DNA of 45,748 bases. Origin: Bacteroidota bacterium. Its GTDB lineage: Bacteria > Bacteroidota > Bacteroidia > Bacteroidales > VadinHA17. The position numbers and the translations under genes were made by a program. Numbering within the stretch: position 1 is the stretch's first letter; each line of letters begins with the position of its first letter. The notes under the pieces are model-generated. The model made no database searches and was not told the origin of the DNA. It worked only from the letters and a program-made list of their open reading frames with translations. This document shows positions 34,822 to 43,488 of this stretch, piece by piece. The stretch is taken from the NCBI GenBank assembly GCA_015222065.1, contig JADFUQ010000133.1, positions 1 through 45,748 on the forward strand, given 5' to 3'.

Positions 34822-36996
34822 ATGATTTCAAGGATATTTTGTCTGATTATTTCATTGATTTCCTGTTTTTCATTAACCTTCGGTCAACTACCGGAAAACA
34901 GGGAATACCCGAAAATAGGACTTGTCCTCAGCGGAGGGGGAGCCAAAGGATTTGCCCATCTTGGTGTGATAAAAGTATTGGAAGAAGAGGGCATCCCGAT
35001 TGACTATATCGGAGGTACCAGCATGGGGGCTATCGTAGGAGGGCTTATTGCTTCAGGGATCTCTGCCGATAGCCTGATCCACATGATTCAAGAGCAAGAC
35101 TGGATTTACCTGTTGTCGGATGATATTCCTCGCAAAGATCTTTCTGTCACGGGAAAAAGCGAACGGGACCGTTTTATTTTATCACTTCCGATTAGCAATA
35201 AAGGATTCGCTCTTCCACAAGGGATCATCAAAGGACAACATATCGAGAACATGTTACATGAGCTGACCGCTCCGGCATATGATATTCGCGATTTCAGTAA
35301 ATTACCCATTCCGTTTCTTTGTGTTGCCCAAGATATTGACAATAATAAAGAGGTTGTTTTCCGTAACGGAGATCTTGCTGATGCGATGCGAGCCAGTATG
35401 TCTATTCCGACGTTTTTTGAACCGATGGTCATCAACGGGAACAGGTTTGTTGACGGAGGCCTGGTTGATAATTTCCCGGTCAAGTATGTAAAAGAAATGG
35501 GGGCAGACATCATCATTGGTGTGGATGTGGGATACCGGACACAGGATGTGGATAAATGGGCAAGCCTGTTATCCGTAATGGAGGATGCGGTATTTTATTA
35601 CTCCAACATGGTAAAGGAAGAAAACAGGAAATATATCGATATATACATTAAGCCGGATTTAAGAGGACTGGGGGTGTCCAGTTTCACGAATGCTGATTCG
35701 CTGATTGCATATGGTGAAGAAGCAGCCCGGAAGATGTTACCTGAGATACGTAAACTTGCCGACTCTCTGCGTCTTGCAGGCCGTATTCAACATCCAAAGC
35801 CATATATGAGGCATGATTCAATCTATATAAAGGCCATCGTGATGGACGGGCTGAAAAACATCCCCACCAGGCTCCACAAAGCTTCACTGGATTTTAATGT
35901 TCTGCATTGGGTAAAACCGGAGGAGATTATGCAGACTGCTGAAAACTTCTATGCATCAAACTATTTTGAAAAGGTTACTTTTATGCTGGAACCGGTGGAA
36001 GGGGGTGCCAGGGTACATTTTATATTCAGGGAAAAACAAGGAGGCAGCCTGAACCTGGGCATTTACTACGATTCGGACTATAAAACCGTCCTAACTCTTA
36101 ATACAACGTTTCTGAATCTCCTTACCAATGGGACAAAGTTATCCGCCAGCCTGCAACTGGGCAAAAATCCAGGTGCTAAGGTTCTTTTTTCCCTGGACAA
36201 AGGTCCGTTGTTATCCCCGGGAATTGAACTGACTTCCAATCTTGTGGAAACCTATTCATATGCACTTAACCGCACTTGTACAGGGAGTTATGCTTATTAT
36301 ATTTCAAATGCCAGATTATTTCTCCAGTCAAAACCCGGCAACAAGGTTTTGTTTCAACTGGGAGGTGAGTTTAACCATACTACCCTGGAACCGCGGATTA
36401 CCATGATTGATTTCGAATCGAAAACAGACAATTTTCTGGGTATTTACAACCATTTATATGTGGATACAAGGAATCGTTCCTGTTTTCCGACCACTGGTTT
36501 CAGGATGGAGTTGTTGGGTAAGTACTTCAGTAATCCCGGTTTTCATCCCATCGGATATTTTCTTCTTGATCTACAAAAAGCAGTACCGGTTTCACGCCGT
36601 TTTTCACTGGTTAATGAACTCTTCGGTGGATTGGCAACGGGAGATTCTATTCCCTATCAATACAACTTCAGGATCGGGGGGCAATCAGAGATCACAAGTA
36701 TCGGTAATATTTCATATCCCGGATATAAATTTCTGGAGGTCAGCAGTACTAATTTGTTTTTTTACCGTGTTGACCTGCAATATGAACTGTTCCGTAATCT
36801 TTTTGTTAGTTTATACGGTAATATCGGGACCATGGCTCCATGCTTTTCAGACATAACGGAGACTGATCATTTATTATCCGGCTTCGGGGTTACCATGGGG
36901 TTTGTCTCACCTTTCGGACCGATGAAATTTTCCATGTCGAAATCAGGTGAGTTAAAAGGATGGGTCGGATATATCCAGGTGGGATATTCGTTTTAA
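34822..36996 (+). CDS. Patatin-like phospholipase with BamA-type barrel
   Basis: 724 aa. A signal peptide (residues 1-21) precedes the patatin domain: the oxyanion loop SGGGAKG (37-43), the nucleophile Ser67 in GTSMG, and catalytic Asp211 in FVDGGLVDN. Residues about 325-400 look like a POTRA-type linker, and the rest is an outer-membrane barrel with the terminal strand ending GYIQVGYSF. The layout matches type Vd autotransporters (PlpD-like), which place the lipase at the surface or in the periplasm. Spot counts give a somewhat higher GC (about 40-53%) than the carboxylase genes before it (about 35%). Confidence 0.9.
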   Translation: MISRIFCLIISLISCFSLTFGQLPENREYPKIGLVLSGGGAKGFAHLGVIKVLEEEGIPIDYIGGTSMGAIVGGLIASGISADSLIHMIQEQDWIYLLSDDIPRKDLSVTGKSERDRFILSLPISNKGFALPQGIIKGQHIENMLHELTAPAYDIRDFSKLPIPFLCVAQDIDNNKEVVFRNGDLADAMRASMSIPTFFEPMVINGNRFVDGGLVDNFPVKYVKEMGADIIIGVDVGYRTQDVDKWASLLSVMEDAVFYYSNMVKEENRKYIDIYIKPDLRGLGVSSFTNADSLIAYGEEAARKMLPEIRKLADSLRLAGRIQHPKPYMRHDSIYIKAIVMDGLKNIPTRLHKASLDFNVLHWVKPEEIMQTAENFYASNYFEKVTFMLEPVEGGARVHFIFREKQGGSLNLGIYYDSDYKTVLTLNTTFLNLLTNGTKLSASLQLGKNPGAKVLFSLDKGPLLSPGIELTSNLVETYSYALNRTCTGSYAYYISNARLFLQSKPGNKVLFQLGGEFNHTTLEPRITMIDFESKTDNFLGIYNHLYVDTRNRSCFPTTGFRMELLGKYFSNPGFHPIGYFLLDLQKAVPVSRRFSLVNELFGGLATGDSIPYQYNFRIGGQSEITSIGNISYPGYKFLEVSSTNLFFYRVDLQYELFRNLFVSLYGNIGTMAPCFSDITETDHLLSGFGVTMGFVSPFGPMKFSMSKSGELKGWVGYIQVGYSF

Positions 36997-37000
36997 CACA

Positions 37001-37020
37001 ACAGGTACTCTCAGACCTGT
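37001..37020 (+). terminator. Possible terminator after the patatin gene
   Basis: A 6-bp stem ACAGGT/ACCTGT with an 8-nt loop begins 4 bp after the stop and is followed by GTTTATAA. Weak T run, so low confidence. Confidence 0.4.
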
Positions 37021-37097
37021 GTTTATAAAGATGTTTTTCGTCTTAAAAAATTGCAAGAAGTGATTAATGTGAATGACGATTTTCTTTCCATCATTCT

Positions 37098-38180
37098 TTA
37101 TTTGTTTTCCTGAACTGATTTTTTACTAAAACAGGTTTCTTTGAATTTACTATTAGCTTTTGCAGGTTTTTTAATCAAAGAATAGAAATCATCATACATA
37201 TGCAAAGTTCTCTCCTTTTGTACATCATCCAGATAAGGGAAATCACGGTATAAACTATAGATTTTATTTTTTACGCCAAAATAAAAATCAAAGAATGGAA
37301 TAAGTTCTTTTTTCTTGAGACAGATTCCCATGTAAGATACGTCTGCCACATTTTCTTCATTGTCAGTTATGTATCTTACTCTGTATGGAGCAGAGACTAT
37401 ACCTGCCCAATCAAAATCATATGGAACAGGAATGGGCGAGCTAATAATCGTGGTCTTAACGAATTTTACATTATGCAATAAAGCAACGGACCAATCATTA
37501 TTCCATATCATGTATTGAAAGAGGGATAATTTTACTAAACTATTTTTATCCAGATCTTTGTAAAATATAACATCAGTAGTCTTCACTAATTCTCCATTGT
37601 TTCTCTGTGCCATTTGTTTGGGTCGTTCAATAAAAAAACCATAGGACTGAATTGTTGGAACTGATCCTGAAGAATCTATATACTTAATATCAAGTAATCT
37701 GACATTAAAACTAAAAGGAGAAATTATATTGTATGTTTTGTAAAGTAAATATTCCTGCAGAACAAACTGTTCAAATTTCGAACTATCTGTTTGACAATGC
37801 GTTACAAGCTTGAGCCATTCCAATCCGCGGAAAAGTCTATCTTCGGAATTATCAGTTAAAAAATCCAGTCTTAATGGTGGGAAACTACAATTGTCCGGAT
37901 TCTTTCTGAAATTGCCCCGTATTCTGACAATTACCCGGATATCTGTTGGTCTCCCATCTGTTTCAAAATAAGTAAGAATTCCTAAATGATCTTTAGTGTC
38001 GACATTTCTGTTATTCAATAACGAGTCAATGTGGAATGTTAAATGTATTTTTAAAATCTGTTGTGATTTAAATAAATCATAATCAGGATTCTCTTCCTGG
38101 CTATATGCAATTAGTGCAAAAGAGAAATAAATACCCAGGAAAATAAATGTTTTACATACTACAATCCTTATATTTATCAT
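37098..38180 (-). CDS. Secreted protein with CotH-like features
   Basis: 360 aa from the ATG at 38180. The longer frame from 38303 is rejected because the inner start gives a clean signal peptide ending near SFALIAYSQ. I do not recognise the protein firmly, but several blocks fit the CotH kinase fold: IRGNFRKNPDNCSFPPLRLDF early, EYLLYKTYNIISPFSFNVRLL in the middle, and NDWSVALLHNVKF...PVPYDFDWAGI late. The last resembles the D-x-x-x-x-N...DFD metal/ATP motif. CotH-like proteins phosphorylate other proteins outside the cell. Evidence is by eye only, and the gene could be unrelated. Confidence 0.45.
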   Translation of the reverse strand: MINIRIVVCKTFIFLGIYFSFALIAYSQEENPDYDLFKSQQILKIHLTFHIDSLLNNRNVDTKDHLGILTYFETDGRPTDIRVIVRIRGNFRKNPDNCSFPPLRLDFLTDNSEDRLFRGLEWLKLVTHCQTDSSKFEQFVLQEYLLYKTYNIISPFSFNVRLLDIKYIDSSGSVPTIQSYGFFIERPKQMAQRNNGELVKTTDVIFYKDLDKNSLVKLSLFQYMIWNNDWSVALLHNVKFVKTTIISSPIPVPYDFDWAGIVSAPYRVRYITDNEENVADVSYMGICLKKKELIPFFDFYFGVKNKIYSLYRDFPYLDDVQKERTLHMYDDFYSLIKKPAKANSKFKETCFSKKSVQENK

Positions 38181-38585
38181 AATAAAAATTCCAGGTGCAG
38201 AGATAATAATTTGTAACCTGTTTACAAATTTATCAATATATTCAATATGAAGGGAAATATTATTATGAAATATATACTGTACCTTAATGACAGAATATAT
38301 CAATTAATTAAATTTATACTGATTTTGTTGGTTAAAAGAAAGAAAAAATGAGGTTCACAATCCTGGAAACTAAGCACCCTTATTTTTGATGCAATGAAAG
38401 TGAATTAAATGAAGATAATAAACCAACAACTAAACCTAAAATTAAGAGAAGAGTAACGGATTAGAACCTCATTTTCATTTTCAAAGATATAAAAATATTT
38501 ATTAAAAAAAAAATCTTTCAAGTTTTTTTAAAAAATTGACGAATTTTTTTTTTCTTTATTTTTATTTTTTGAAAAAATAAAATAT
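38181..38585. other. 405-bp stretch without a gene; holds a bounded inverted repeat
   Basis: No gene is seen. The notable item is the inverted repeat 38345-38475. After it, 38480-38585 is extremely A/T-rich with long A and T runs, probably the leader of the ankyrin-barrel gene. No consensus promoter was found. Confidence 0.6.
38345..38475. repeat. 131-bp element bounded by 18-bp inverted repeats
   Basis: The left arm (38345-38363) and right arm (38458-38475) pair as AAAATGAGGTTC and GAACCTCATTTT, continuing AATCC/GGATT with a small bulge. The interior of about 94 bp does not code. Read on the minus strand it could be a small RNA closed by a terminal stem and followed by T-rich DNA. Read as DNA it resembles a MITE, although no target-site duplication is obvious. 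Confidence 0.6.
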
Positions 38586-40013
38586 ATGGTTGGTTTTTTA
38601 TTTCGAAGATTTTTCCCCTTTCTGGTAATCCTTATAATCTATGCACCTGTTATTGCTCAGGTTCAGGACAGCATAATAAGTTCACAGAAGGATATAAATG
38701 TTGATGAGTTAAATAAAAAGCTTTTGGATGCTGCTTACATTGGAAATGATGTTAGTGTACTAAAACTATTGGAAGCAGGAGCTGATCCGAATACTTCAAT
38801 GTGGAATGGAATTACTCCACTTATGTTTGCTGCTGATAATGGATTCCTGAAAACAGTTAAAATCCTTGTTTTAAATGGTGCAGATGTGAATAAAAAGCCC
38901 GAAAATCAGGTTTCAGCTTTGGTTAGTGCTGTATTTAATAATAACATGGACATTGCAGAACTATTAATAAGACATGAAGCAGATATTAATGATACGGATA
39001 GTTATGGAGTCTCTTCTTTGATTTATGCAGCTGCTTATAATTATTACAGCTTATGCGATATGTTATTGTATTATGAAGAAAATATCGAAGTACAGGATAA
39101 AAAAGGAACAAATGCTGTAATGGCAGCTACTGTTATTGGTAATTATGATATAGTAAAACTACTTATTGATAACGGTGCTCAAATAAATAAAACTGATAAT
39201 GAAGGGAACACAGCACTAATGATGGCCGCTCAGAATGGTGATACCAGCCTGATTAATCTTCTTCTTAATCATCATGCTGGACCGGATCATGTAAATAAGT
39301 ATGGTTTATCTGCATTACATGTTGCTATAAAAAATGGACATTTGGATGCAGTCAGGTTATTGGTGAACTATGGTGCAGAGATTTCCCCAAAGGATAACAC
39401 TGGATATACACCATATGCACTTGCCAAAAAGTCCGGTAACAGGGAAATGAAAAAATATTTATCATCTCTGAAAATTAAGAAAACATTCAGTCCAACCATC
39501 GACAGGTTATTTCTTTCTCCTTGTTTTAAACTAAATACCGGTGACTTGTATTTCGGAAGTGATGTAGGTATTATGGATGAAAATTTGGAAACCGGTTTGC
39601 AATTTGGCTTTTATTCCCGCACTATCCCAAAACGAGTTTTAATTAAATCGGACGAAAACATTTTTTACCAGTATTGGGAGAAACGATCGAACCTTGAATT
39701 TGGAATTAATAAATATCTACATCTTTCAGACCTTCCTTCCGGAGCATCTGTTGATCTTTATTTATATGGCAAAATTGTTTATTCATTTGGTGGAAAATAT
39801 CCCGGATCAGATAAAAAAGCAAAGTCTATAACAAAGATTGTCCCCGGTTTTGGTATTTGCTGGGGTCATGAGTTGTTTAGATTTAATGTTGGGTATGAGT
39901 TCTTTAATACTGGTATTAAGCCAATAAATTCGCATTGGATAAACCTAGGGATTTCTGTAAACCTTAATCTGCATAAAAAAGAACTCCAGGATAAAGTACT
40001 TGAATGGTATTGA
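38586..40013 (+). CDS. Exported ankyrin-repeat protein with C-terminal barrel-like domain
   Basis: 475 aa. A signal peptide (residues 1-24, ending IAQ) leads to about seven ankyrin repeats from residue 44 to 290, with the usual LL...GADPN or GADVN and G.TPLMFAA patterns. From about 300 on the sequence becomes beta-rich and alternates hydrophobic residues (FYSRTIPKRVLI, GASVDLYLYGKIVYSF, FRFNVGYEFFNTG, NLGISVNLNL), which suggests a barrel or beta-sandwich. Ankyrin domains fused to such a tail in the periplasm are unusual. The role is unknown. Confidence 0.75.
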   Translation: MVGFLFRRFFPFLVILIIYAPVIAQVQDSIISSQKDINVDELNKKLLDAAYIGNDVSVLKLLEAGADPNTSMWNGITPLMFAADNGFLKTVKILVLNGADVNKKPENQVSALVSAVFNNNMDIAELLIRHEADINDTDSYGVSSLIYAAAYNYYSLCDMLLYYEENIEVQDKKGTNAVMAATVIGNYDIVKLLIDNGAQINKTDNEGNTALMMAAQNGDTSLINLLLNHHAGPDHVNKYGLSALHVAIKNGHLDAVRLLVNYGAEISPKDNTGYTPYALAKKSGNREMKKYLSSLKIKKTFSPTIDRLFLSPCFKLNTGDLYFGSDVGIMDENLETGLQFGFYSRTIPKRVLIKSDENIFYQYWEKRSNLEFGINKYLHLSDLPSGASVDLYLYGKIVYSFGGKYPGSDKKAKSITKIVPGFGICWGHELFRFNVGYEFFNTGIKPINSHWINLGISVNLNLHKKELQDKVLEWY

Positions 40014-40028
40014 TTAATAAATAAATAG

Positions 40029-40235
40029 TAATCAGTCGGCAAGAAAGTAAATAGCAGTCAAACAATTATAACTTATACTTAATCACATGATTTAAAATTC
40101 TGAAAAGTATAAATAGCCCGGTCTTTTGATTGCCGACTGCCGACTGAAGATTGTCGACTTAAAAATGCAAAGTATAATGAGATTAACCTCAAAAATTAGT
40201 CATAGACATTTAAAACTAAAGGCACTGAATAGTTA
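40029..40235. repeat. About 200-bp dispersed intergenic element, copy 2
   Basis: The same blocks in the same order as 18191-18396. Here the stem is better formed: TCAGTCGGCA near the start pairs with TGCCGACTGA downstream. The two copies match closely over AAAGTATAAATAGCCC and AATGCAAAGTATA but differ by indels elsewhere. No reading frame. Confidence 0.8.
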
Positions 40236-40245
40236 AAAATTGAGT

Positions 40246-40686
40246 ATGAAAAAGAAAATTCCACTGTTTTTTATGGTTTTACTTCCGATAATGGTAAATT
40301 TTATATTTTCTTGTGATGAAAATTTTAGCTTTCTTGAAGTAAATTGTTCTGATTGCTATCGTATTAAGCCTGATAGTGGTGAACTAATAATTCATTTAAC
40401 TATAAATGATGAAAACCCTGAGGTTCCAATAGCAATTTACAGGGACAGAATAGAAGCCGGCCGGGTAAGAATAAGAGATACTGTCTCTGAGAAAACAGTC
40501 TATATAGAAGTTCCATTGAACCATTATTATTCTGTTAAAGCTGAATATAAGGCTGGTAATGATTCGGTTTTTGCTGTTGATGGGGATAGAATTAAAACTC
40601 ATCGTGTTACTGACCAGTGTGATACTATTTGCTGGATTATCAAAGGTGGCAGATATAACCTGAGACTAAAAGAGAAAGTACCCTAG
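40246..40686 (+). CDS. Small hypothetical lipoprotein
   Basis: 146 aa from the ATG at 40246; an in-frame TTG at 40240 adds only two residues. The signal ends in a lipobox (NFIFSC, Cys at about 23). The mature part has pairs of cysteines (NCSDCYRI; QCDTICW) that could form disulphides, and a short beta-rich domain. No family is recognised. It is probably anchored in the envelope. It may be co-transcribed with the ankyrin gene through the repeat element between them. Confidence 0.6.
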   Translation: MKKKIPLFFMVLLPIMVNFIFSCDENFSFLEVNCSDCYRIKPDSGELIIHLTINDENPEVPIAIYRDRIEAGRVRIRDTVSEKTVYIEVPLNHYYSVKAEYKAGNDSVFAVDGDRIKTHRVTDQCDTICWIIKGGRYNLRLKEKVP

Positions 40687-40717
40687 TTGTTTTACAAATT
40701 GATAAAATCAACTTGGG
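40681..40717. terminator. Hairpin between converging genes, overlapping a stop codon
   Basis: CCC-T-AGTTG (40681-40689) pairs with CAACT-T-GGG (40709-40717), and an inner TTTTA/TAAAA extends it. The TAG stop of the lipoprotein gene is inside the stem. It has no long T tract, so it may terminate weakly in both directions. Confidence 0.4.
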
Positions 40718-40726
40718 AAAGTGTTC

Positions 40727-42964
40727 TCAGTTTCCGGAAAAATGGTATTCACCATTCTTGTCGAGCTTAATATTATTTTCTTTGTGTAAGCCTGAATATT
40801 TATTAAAAACCTTTTTAGATTGCTTTTTTCCATTTATGAAAAGTTTTTTAGCAGTAAGTCTGTATTTAAAAGATGCAGTACCATTCACCAATTTATCTTT
40901 AACCAGCTCTGATTTAATAACCTTTTGAAATTTTTCTTCCTTAACCTTTTCGGGTCTAAGCTTCTCCTCTTTCAACATTCTTTCTTTCTTCATCACATGT
41001 TCCTTCTGCTTTTTTAATTCGATTTGTTCCCGTTTTTCTGTTAACTCTCTTTCTTCTTCTATTTCGCTTAAAGCTTCCTTTTCATCCTGTTCCTGAATTT
41101 CTTCAAAATCTTCATGAATATTCTCAAATTCCTCTTCCATAATTTCATGTAGAATTTCATTCTGTTCGTGCATAACTTCACTCATAGTCTCCATGTATTC
41201 CTGAAATACTTCACTCCTCTTCTCATTAAATTCATGCATGGCATGCTTTACTTCATTCATTGCCTCCTGCCATTCTTCAGAATTTCGAATAGAGTCAAAA
41301 TGAACCAGGCTTTGTTGAAATTGTTCTTTTGCATTTTCGATATTCTTTTGAAATTCCTCTGATTTCATATAATCCATTGCACGCTTCATCTCCTGTTGTG
41401 CATGTGCCATTTCTTGTTTAAATTGGTCTTTGTGCATAACGTTGAATTCAGTCATTGCTTTTTGCATTTCTATCTCCGATTTTTCAATCTCTTTATGAAT
41501 TTTTTCCATATCTACCTCTTTCATTTCTTCCGATGCTTTCTTCATCTCCTCACGGATTTTTTCCATATCAATCTCCCTTATTTCCTTCGCTGCTCTCATT
41601 ATCTCTTCCCTGATTTGTTCAATATCAATCTCCTCTATCTCCTTCATTGCACTTTTCATCTCTTCCATAATTGCTTTTAATTCTGCTTTTATCTCTGCAT
41701 ACTCCTCTTTTGTAATTTTAAGAGTGTCATCCTGGTAACTATACAGTTGGGTTTGTTTAAGGTTCTTAATAATTGAAGCTGAACTTTCAATTTCCATTAC
41801 AGGTTGTGAAATAATCATCCCTGACTGATATATTTTATTATTGTCCGTTAAAACTTGTTTATGGCTAATTATGGGATTAGCTATGTTTCCGTCCACTGTA
41901 TTGACAAGCATTGATGCTCTTACATTCAATATTATAATCAGAGCCACTGCAAAAACAAGTATCACTGAGGTGATACGTCCGGAAATATTACTATTCCTGG
42001 GGTGTGAAACTAACCGTTTCATTCTCTCGTACAGATGGAACTTTTTTCCTGTAAAAGCAGCTGCATACAAAACTTTTTTTGTTTTCATTTCTTCCAGATT
42101 TTTAAGTGCATTAATATAAATCGATGATCCTCCGCATATTGATACCGCAACATCGTCACAACAATTTTCACGTTCTTTCCTGATAACATACGATATCCAC
42201 CAAACACAGGGATGGTAAAAGAATAATATCTCAAAAAGTGTTTGGATAAGGTTAATCAGGTAGTCATTCCTTTTAATATGAGCAAGTTCGTGTGCAATAA
42301 TTGCATCAACCTGTTCAACAGGAAGATGGGTTATAATACTAATTGGAACAAGAATTACGGGTTTTATAAAACCAATAACCATAGGGGTTTTCACCCTTGT
42401 TGATATTAATACTTTGATTTTTCGATGGATATTAATTTTGCAGGATAAATCCACGAATCTACTCACCCATTTGTTCGATGGCACTGTTGTACCCCTTCTT
42501 TTTAGCCTTGAAATAATAACTAATCCTCCTGTAGTTCTAAGACTGAAAAGAAAAATACCGGTAAACCAAATGAATACAATTAAATTCGTGTTTCTTTCAT
42601 ATAATTGAAATAAACTTTGGATGTGATTCCCTACCGTTGCCCGGGTCTCAAGAATATTTTTATCCGGGTTTCTGTCCGAAGATATGTCAAGGGTTATTTC
42701 TTCAGCAGATATCCTGTCTAGCCCAACATCATCAATACCTCTTCCATCTCTTGAAACCAGCAAAAATGTATATGCAAGTCCTAGCAAACTAATAAACAGT
42801 ATGCTAAGTGCAAAATTATATTTTAACCTGGCTGAGTGATTTCTTAATAAGGCAAGAACAATCAATAAAATAAACGCAGCAAGACCTATCTCCCAAATTG
42901 AGTGAAGTAAAACTTTCCCAAAAATTTGAATTATTCTTTCAGGTATTAAGTCCGGTACGATCAT
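40727..42964 (-). CDS. BlaR1-type M56 peptidase with long coiled-coil C-terminus
   Basis: 745 aa. Membrane helices at about 18-40, 50-72 and 125-150 precede the zinc site His225-Glu226-x-x-His229 (AHELAH), and another helix lies near 340-358. This is the M56/BlaR1 metallopeptidase. In BlaR1 and MecR1 the C-terminal part is a penicillin-binding sensor. Here residues about 420-690 are instead a long charged coiled coil with a roughly 19-residue repeat (EIDIEQIREE, EIDMEKIREE, EVDMEKIHKE). The signal it senses is therefore probably not a beta-lactam. Its start overlaps the stop of the BlaI-like gene (TAATG), which indicates coupled translation. Confidence 0.85.
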   Translation of the reverse strand: MIVPDLIPERIIQIFGKVLLHSIWEIGLAAFILLIVLALLRNHSARLKYNFALSILFISLLGLAYTFLLVSRDGRGIDDVGLDRISAEEITLDISSDRNPDKNILETRATVGNHIQSLFQLYERNTNLIVFIWFTGIFLFSLRTTGGLVIISRLKRRGTTVPSNKWVSRFVDLSCKINIHRKIKVLISTRVKTPMVIGFIKPVILVPISIITHLPVEQVDAIIAHELAHIKRNDYLINLIQTLFEILFFYHPCVWWISYVIRKERENCCDDVAVSICGGSSIYINALKNLEEMKTKKVLYAAAFTGKKFHLYERMKRLVSHPRNSNISGRITSVILVFAVALIIILNVRASMLVNTVDGNIANPIISHKQVLTDNNKIYQSGMIISQPVMEIESSASIIKNLKQTQLYSYQDDTLKITKEEYAEIKAELKAIMEEMKSAMKEIEEIDIEQIREEIMRAAKEIREIDMEKIREEMKKASEEMKEVDMEKIHKEIEKSEIEMQKAMTEFNVMHKDQFKQEMAHAQQEMKRAMDYMKSEEFQKNIENAKEQFQQSLVHFDSIRNSEEWQEAMNEVKHAMHEFNEKRSEVFQEYMETMSEVMHEQNEILHEIMEEEFENIHEDFEEIQEQDEKEALSEIEEERELTEKREQIELKKQKEHVMKKERMLKEEKLRPEKVKEEKFQKVIKSELVKDKLVNGTASFKYRLTAKKLFINGKKQSKKVFNKYSGLHKENNIKLDKNGEYHFSGN

Positions 42965-43350
42965 TATTCGTTTTCTTCAATTTTTTTAATAAGATCTTTG
43001 ATTTTCTTTAATTCCTCTTTGTGTGTTTTATGATTACCAAGTGCTTGCATTACGAGTTTTGCAGCCGATCCTCCAAAAGTTGTGTCAAGAAATTTATTCA
43101 TTAATAGATTCTTCGTTTCTTTTTCACTAATAACAACTTTATATATATGTGTTCTCTTCTCTTTATTTCTTTCAACAAAACCTTTCTTTGTCATAATTTG
43201 CATTATCTTAAGAGTTGTGGTATAACCAACATCCTTTTTTTCATTTAGAATATCATTCACATACCGTACAGTGGATGGTCCTGATATCCATAGTATTTGC
43301 AGTATCTTAAGTTCTGCTTCAGTTGGCCTGATAATGTTATTTTGTTTCAT
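42964..43350 (-). CDS. BlaI/MecI/CopY-family repressor
   Basis: 128 aa winged-helix protein. The N-terminal region (PTEAELKILQILWISGPSTVRYVNDIL, then YTTTLKIMQIMTKKGFVER) is the classical BlaI DNA-binding unit, and a C-terminal helical tail serves dimerisation. The family is inactivated when the partner M56 protein cleaves it. Its gene overlaps the partner's start by one base. Two palindromes sit on its promoter, so it most likely represses its own operon. Confidence 0.9.
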   Translation of the reverse strand: MKQNNIIRPTEAELKILQILWISGPSTVRYVNDILNEKKDVGYTTTLKIMQIMTKKGFVERNKEKRTHIYKVVISEKETKNLLMNKFLDTTFGGSAAKLVMQALGNHKTHKEELKKIKDLIKKIEENE

Positions 43351-43360
43351 ATTGTTTGAA

Positions 43361-43378
43361 TTACGAAAGATTTCGTAA
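43361..43378. promoter_or_regulatory. Operator 1 of the BlaI-like repressor
   Basis: TTACGAAA-GA-TTTCGTAA, with 8-bp perfect arms, lies just downstream of the -7 box and covers the predicted start of transcription. Confidence 0.75.
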
Positions 43379-43410
43379 CAAATATATACGAATATATTCG
43401 TAGATGCAAA
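43379..43410 (-). promoter_or_regulatory. Promoter of the blaI-blaR1-like operon
   Basis: On the minus strand TTTG (43410-43407), a 20-bp spacer, and TATATTTG (43386-43379) fit the Bacteroidota consensus exactly. The predicted start lies near 43373, about 23 bases before the ATG at 43350. Confidence 0.8.
43387..43402. promoter_or_regulatory. Operator 2 of the BlaI-like repressor
   Basis: TACGAATATATTCGTA is a perfect 16-bp palindrome with the same TACGAA/TTCGTA core as operator 1. It fills the spacer between -33 and -7. The operator centres are 25 bp apart. Confidence 0.75.
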
Positions 43411-43488
43411 ATATTAATAACAAAAAATGATAAAAAAGTGTTAAAAAAAGTTAATTAGGTTAAGGAATCCGTCTCATAACAAACTTAT

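Noticed and set aside
38345..38475. Insertion sequence
   Set aside because: No transposase gene or clear target-site duplication; only the inverted arms are visible.
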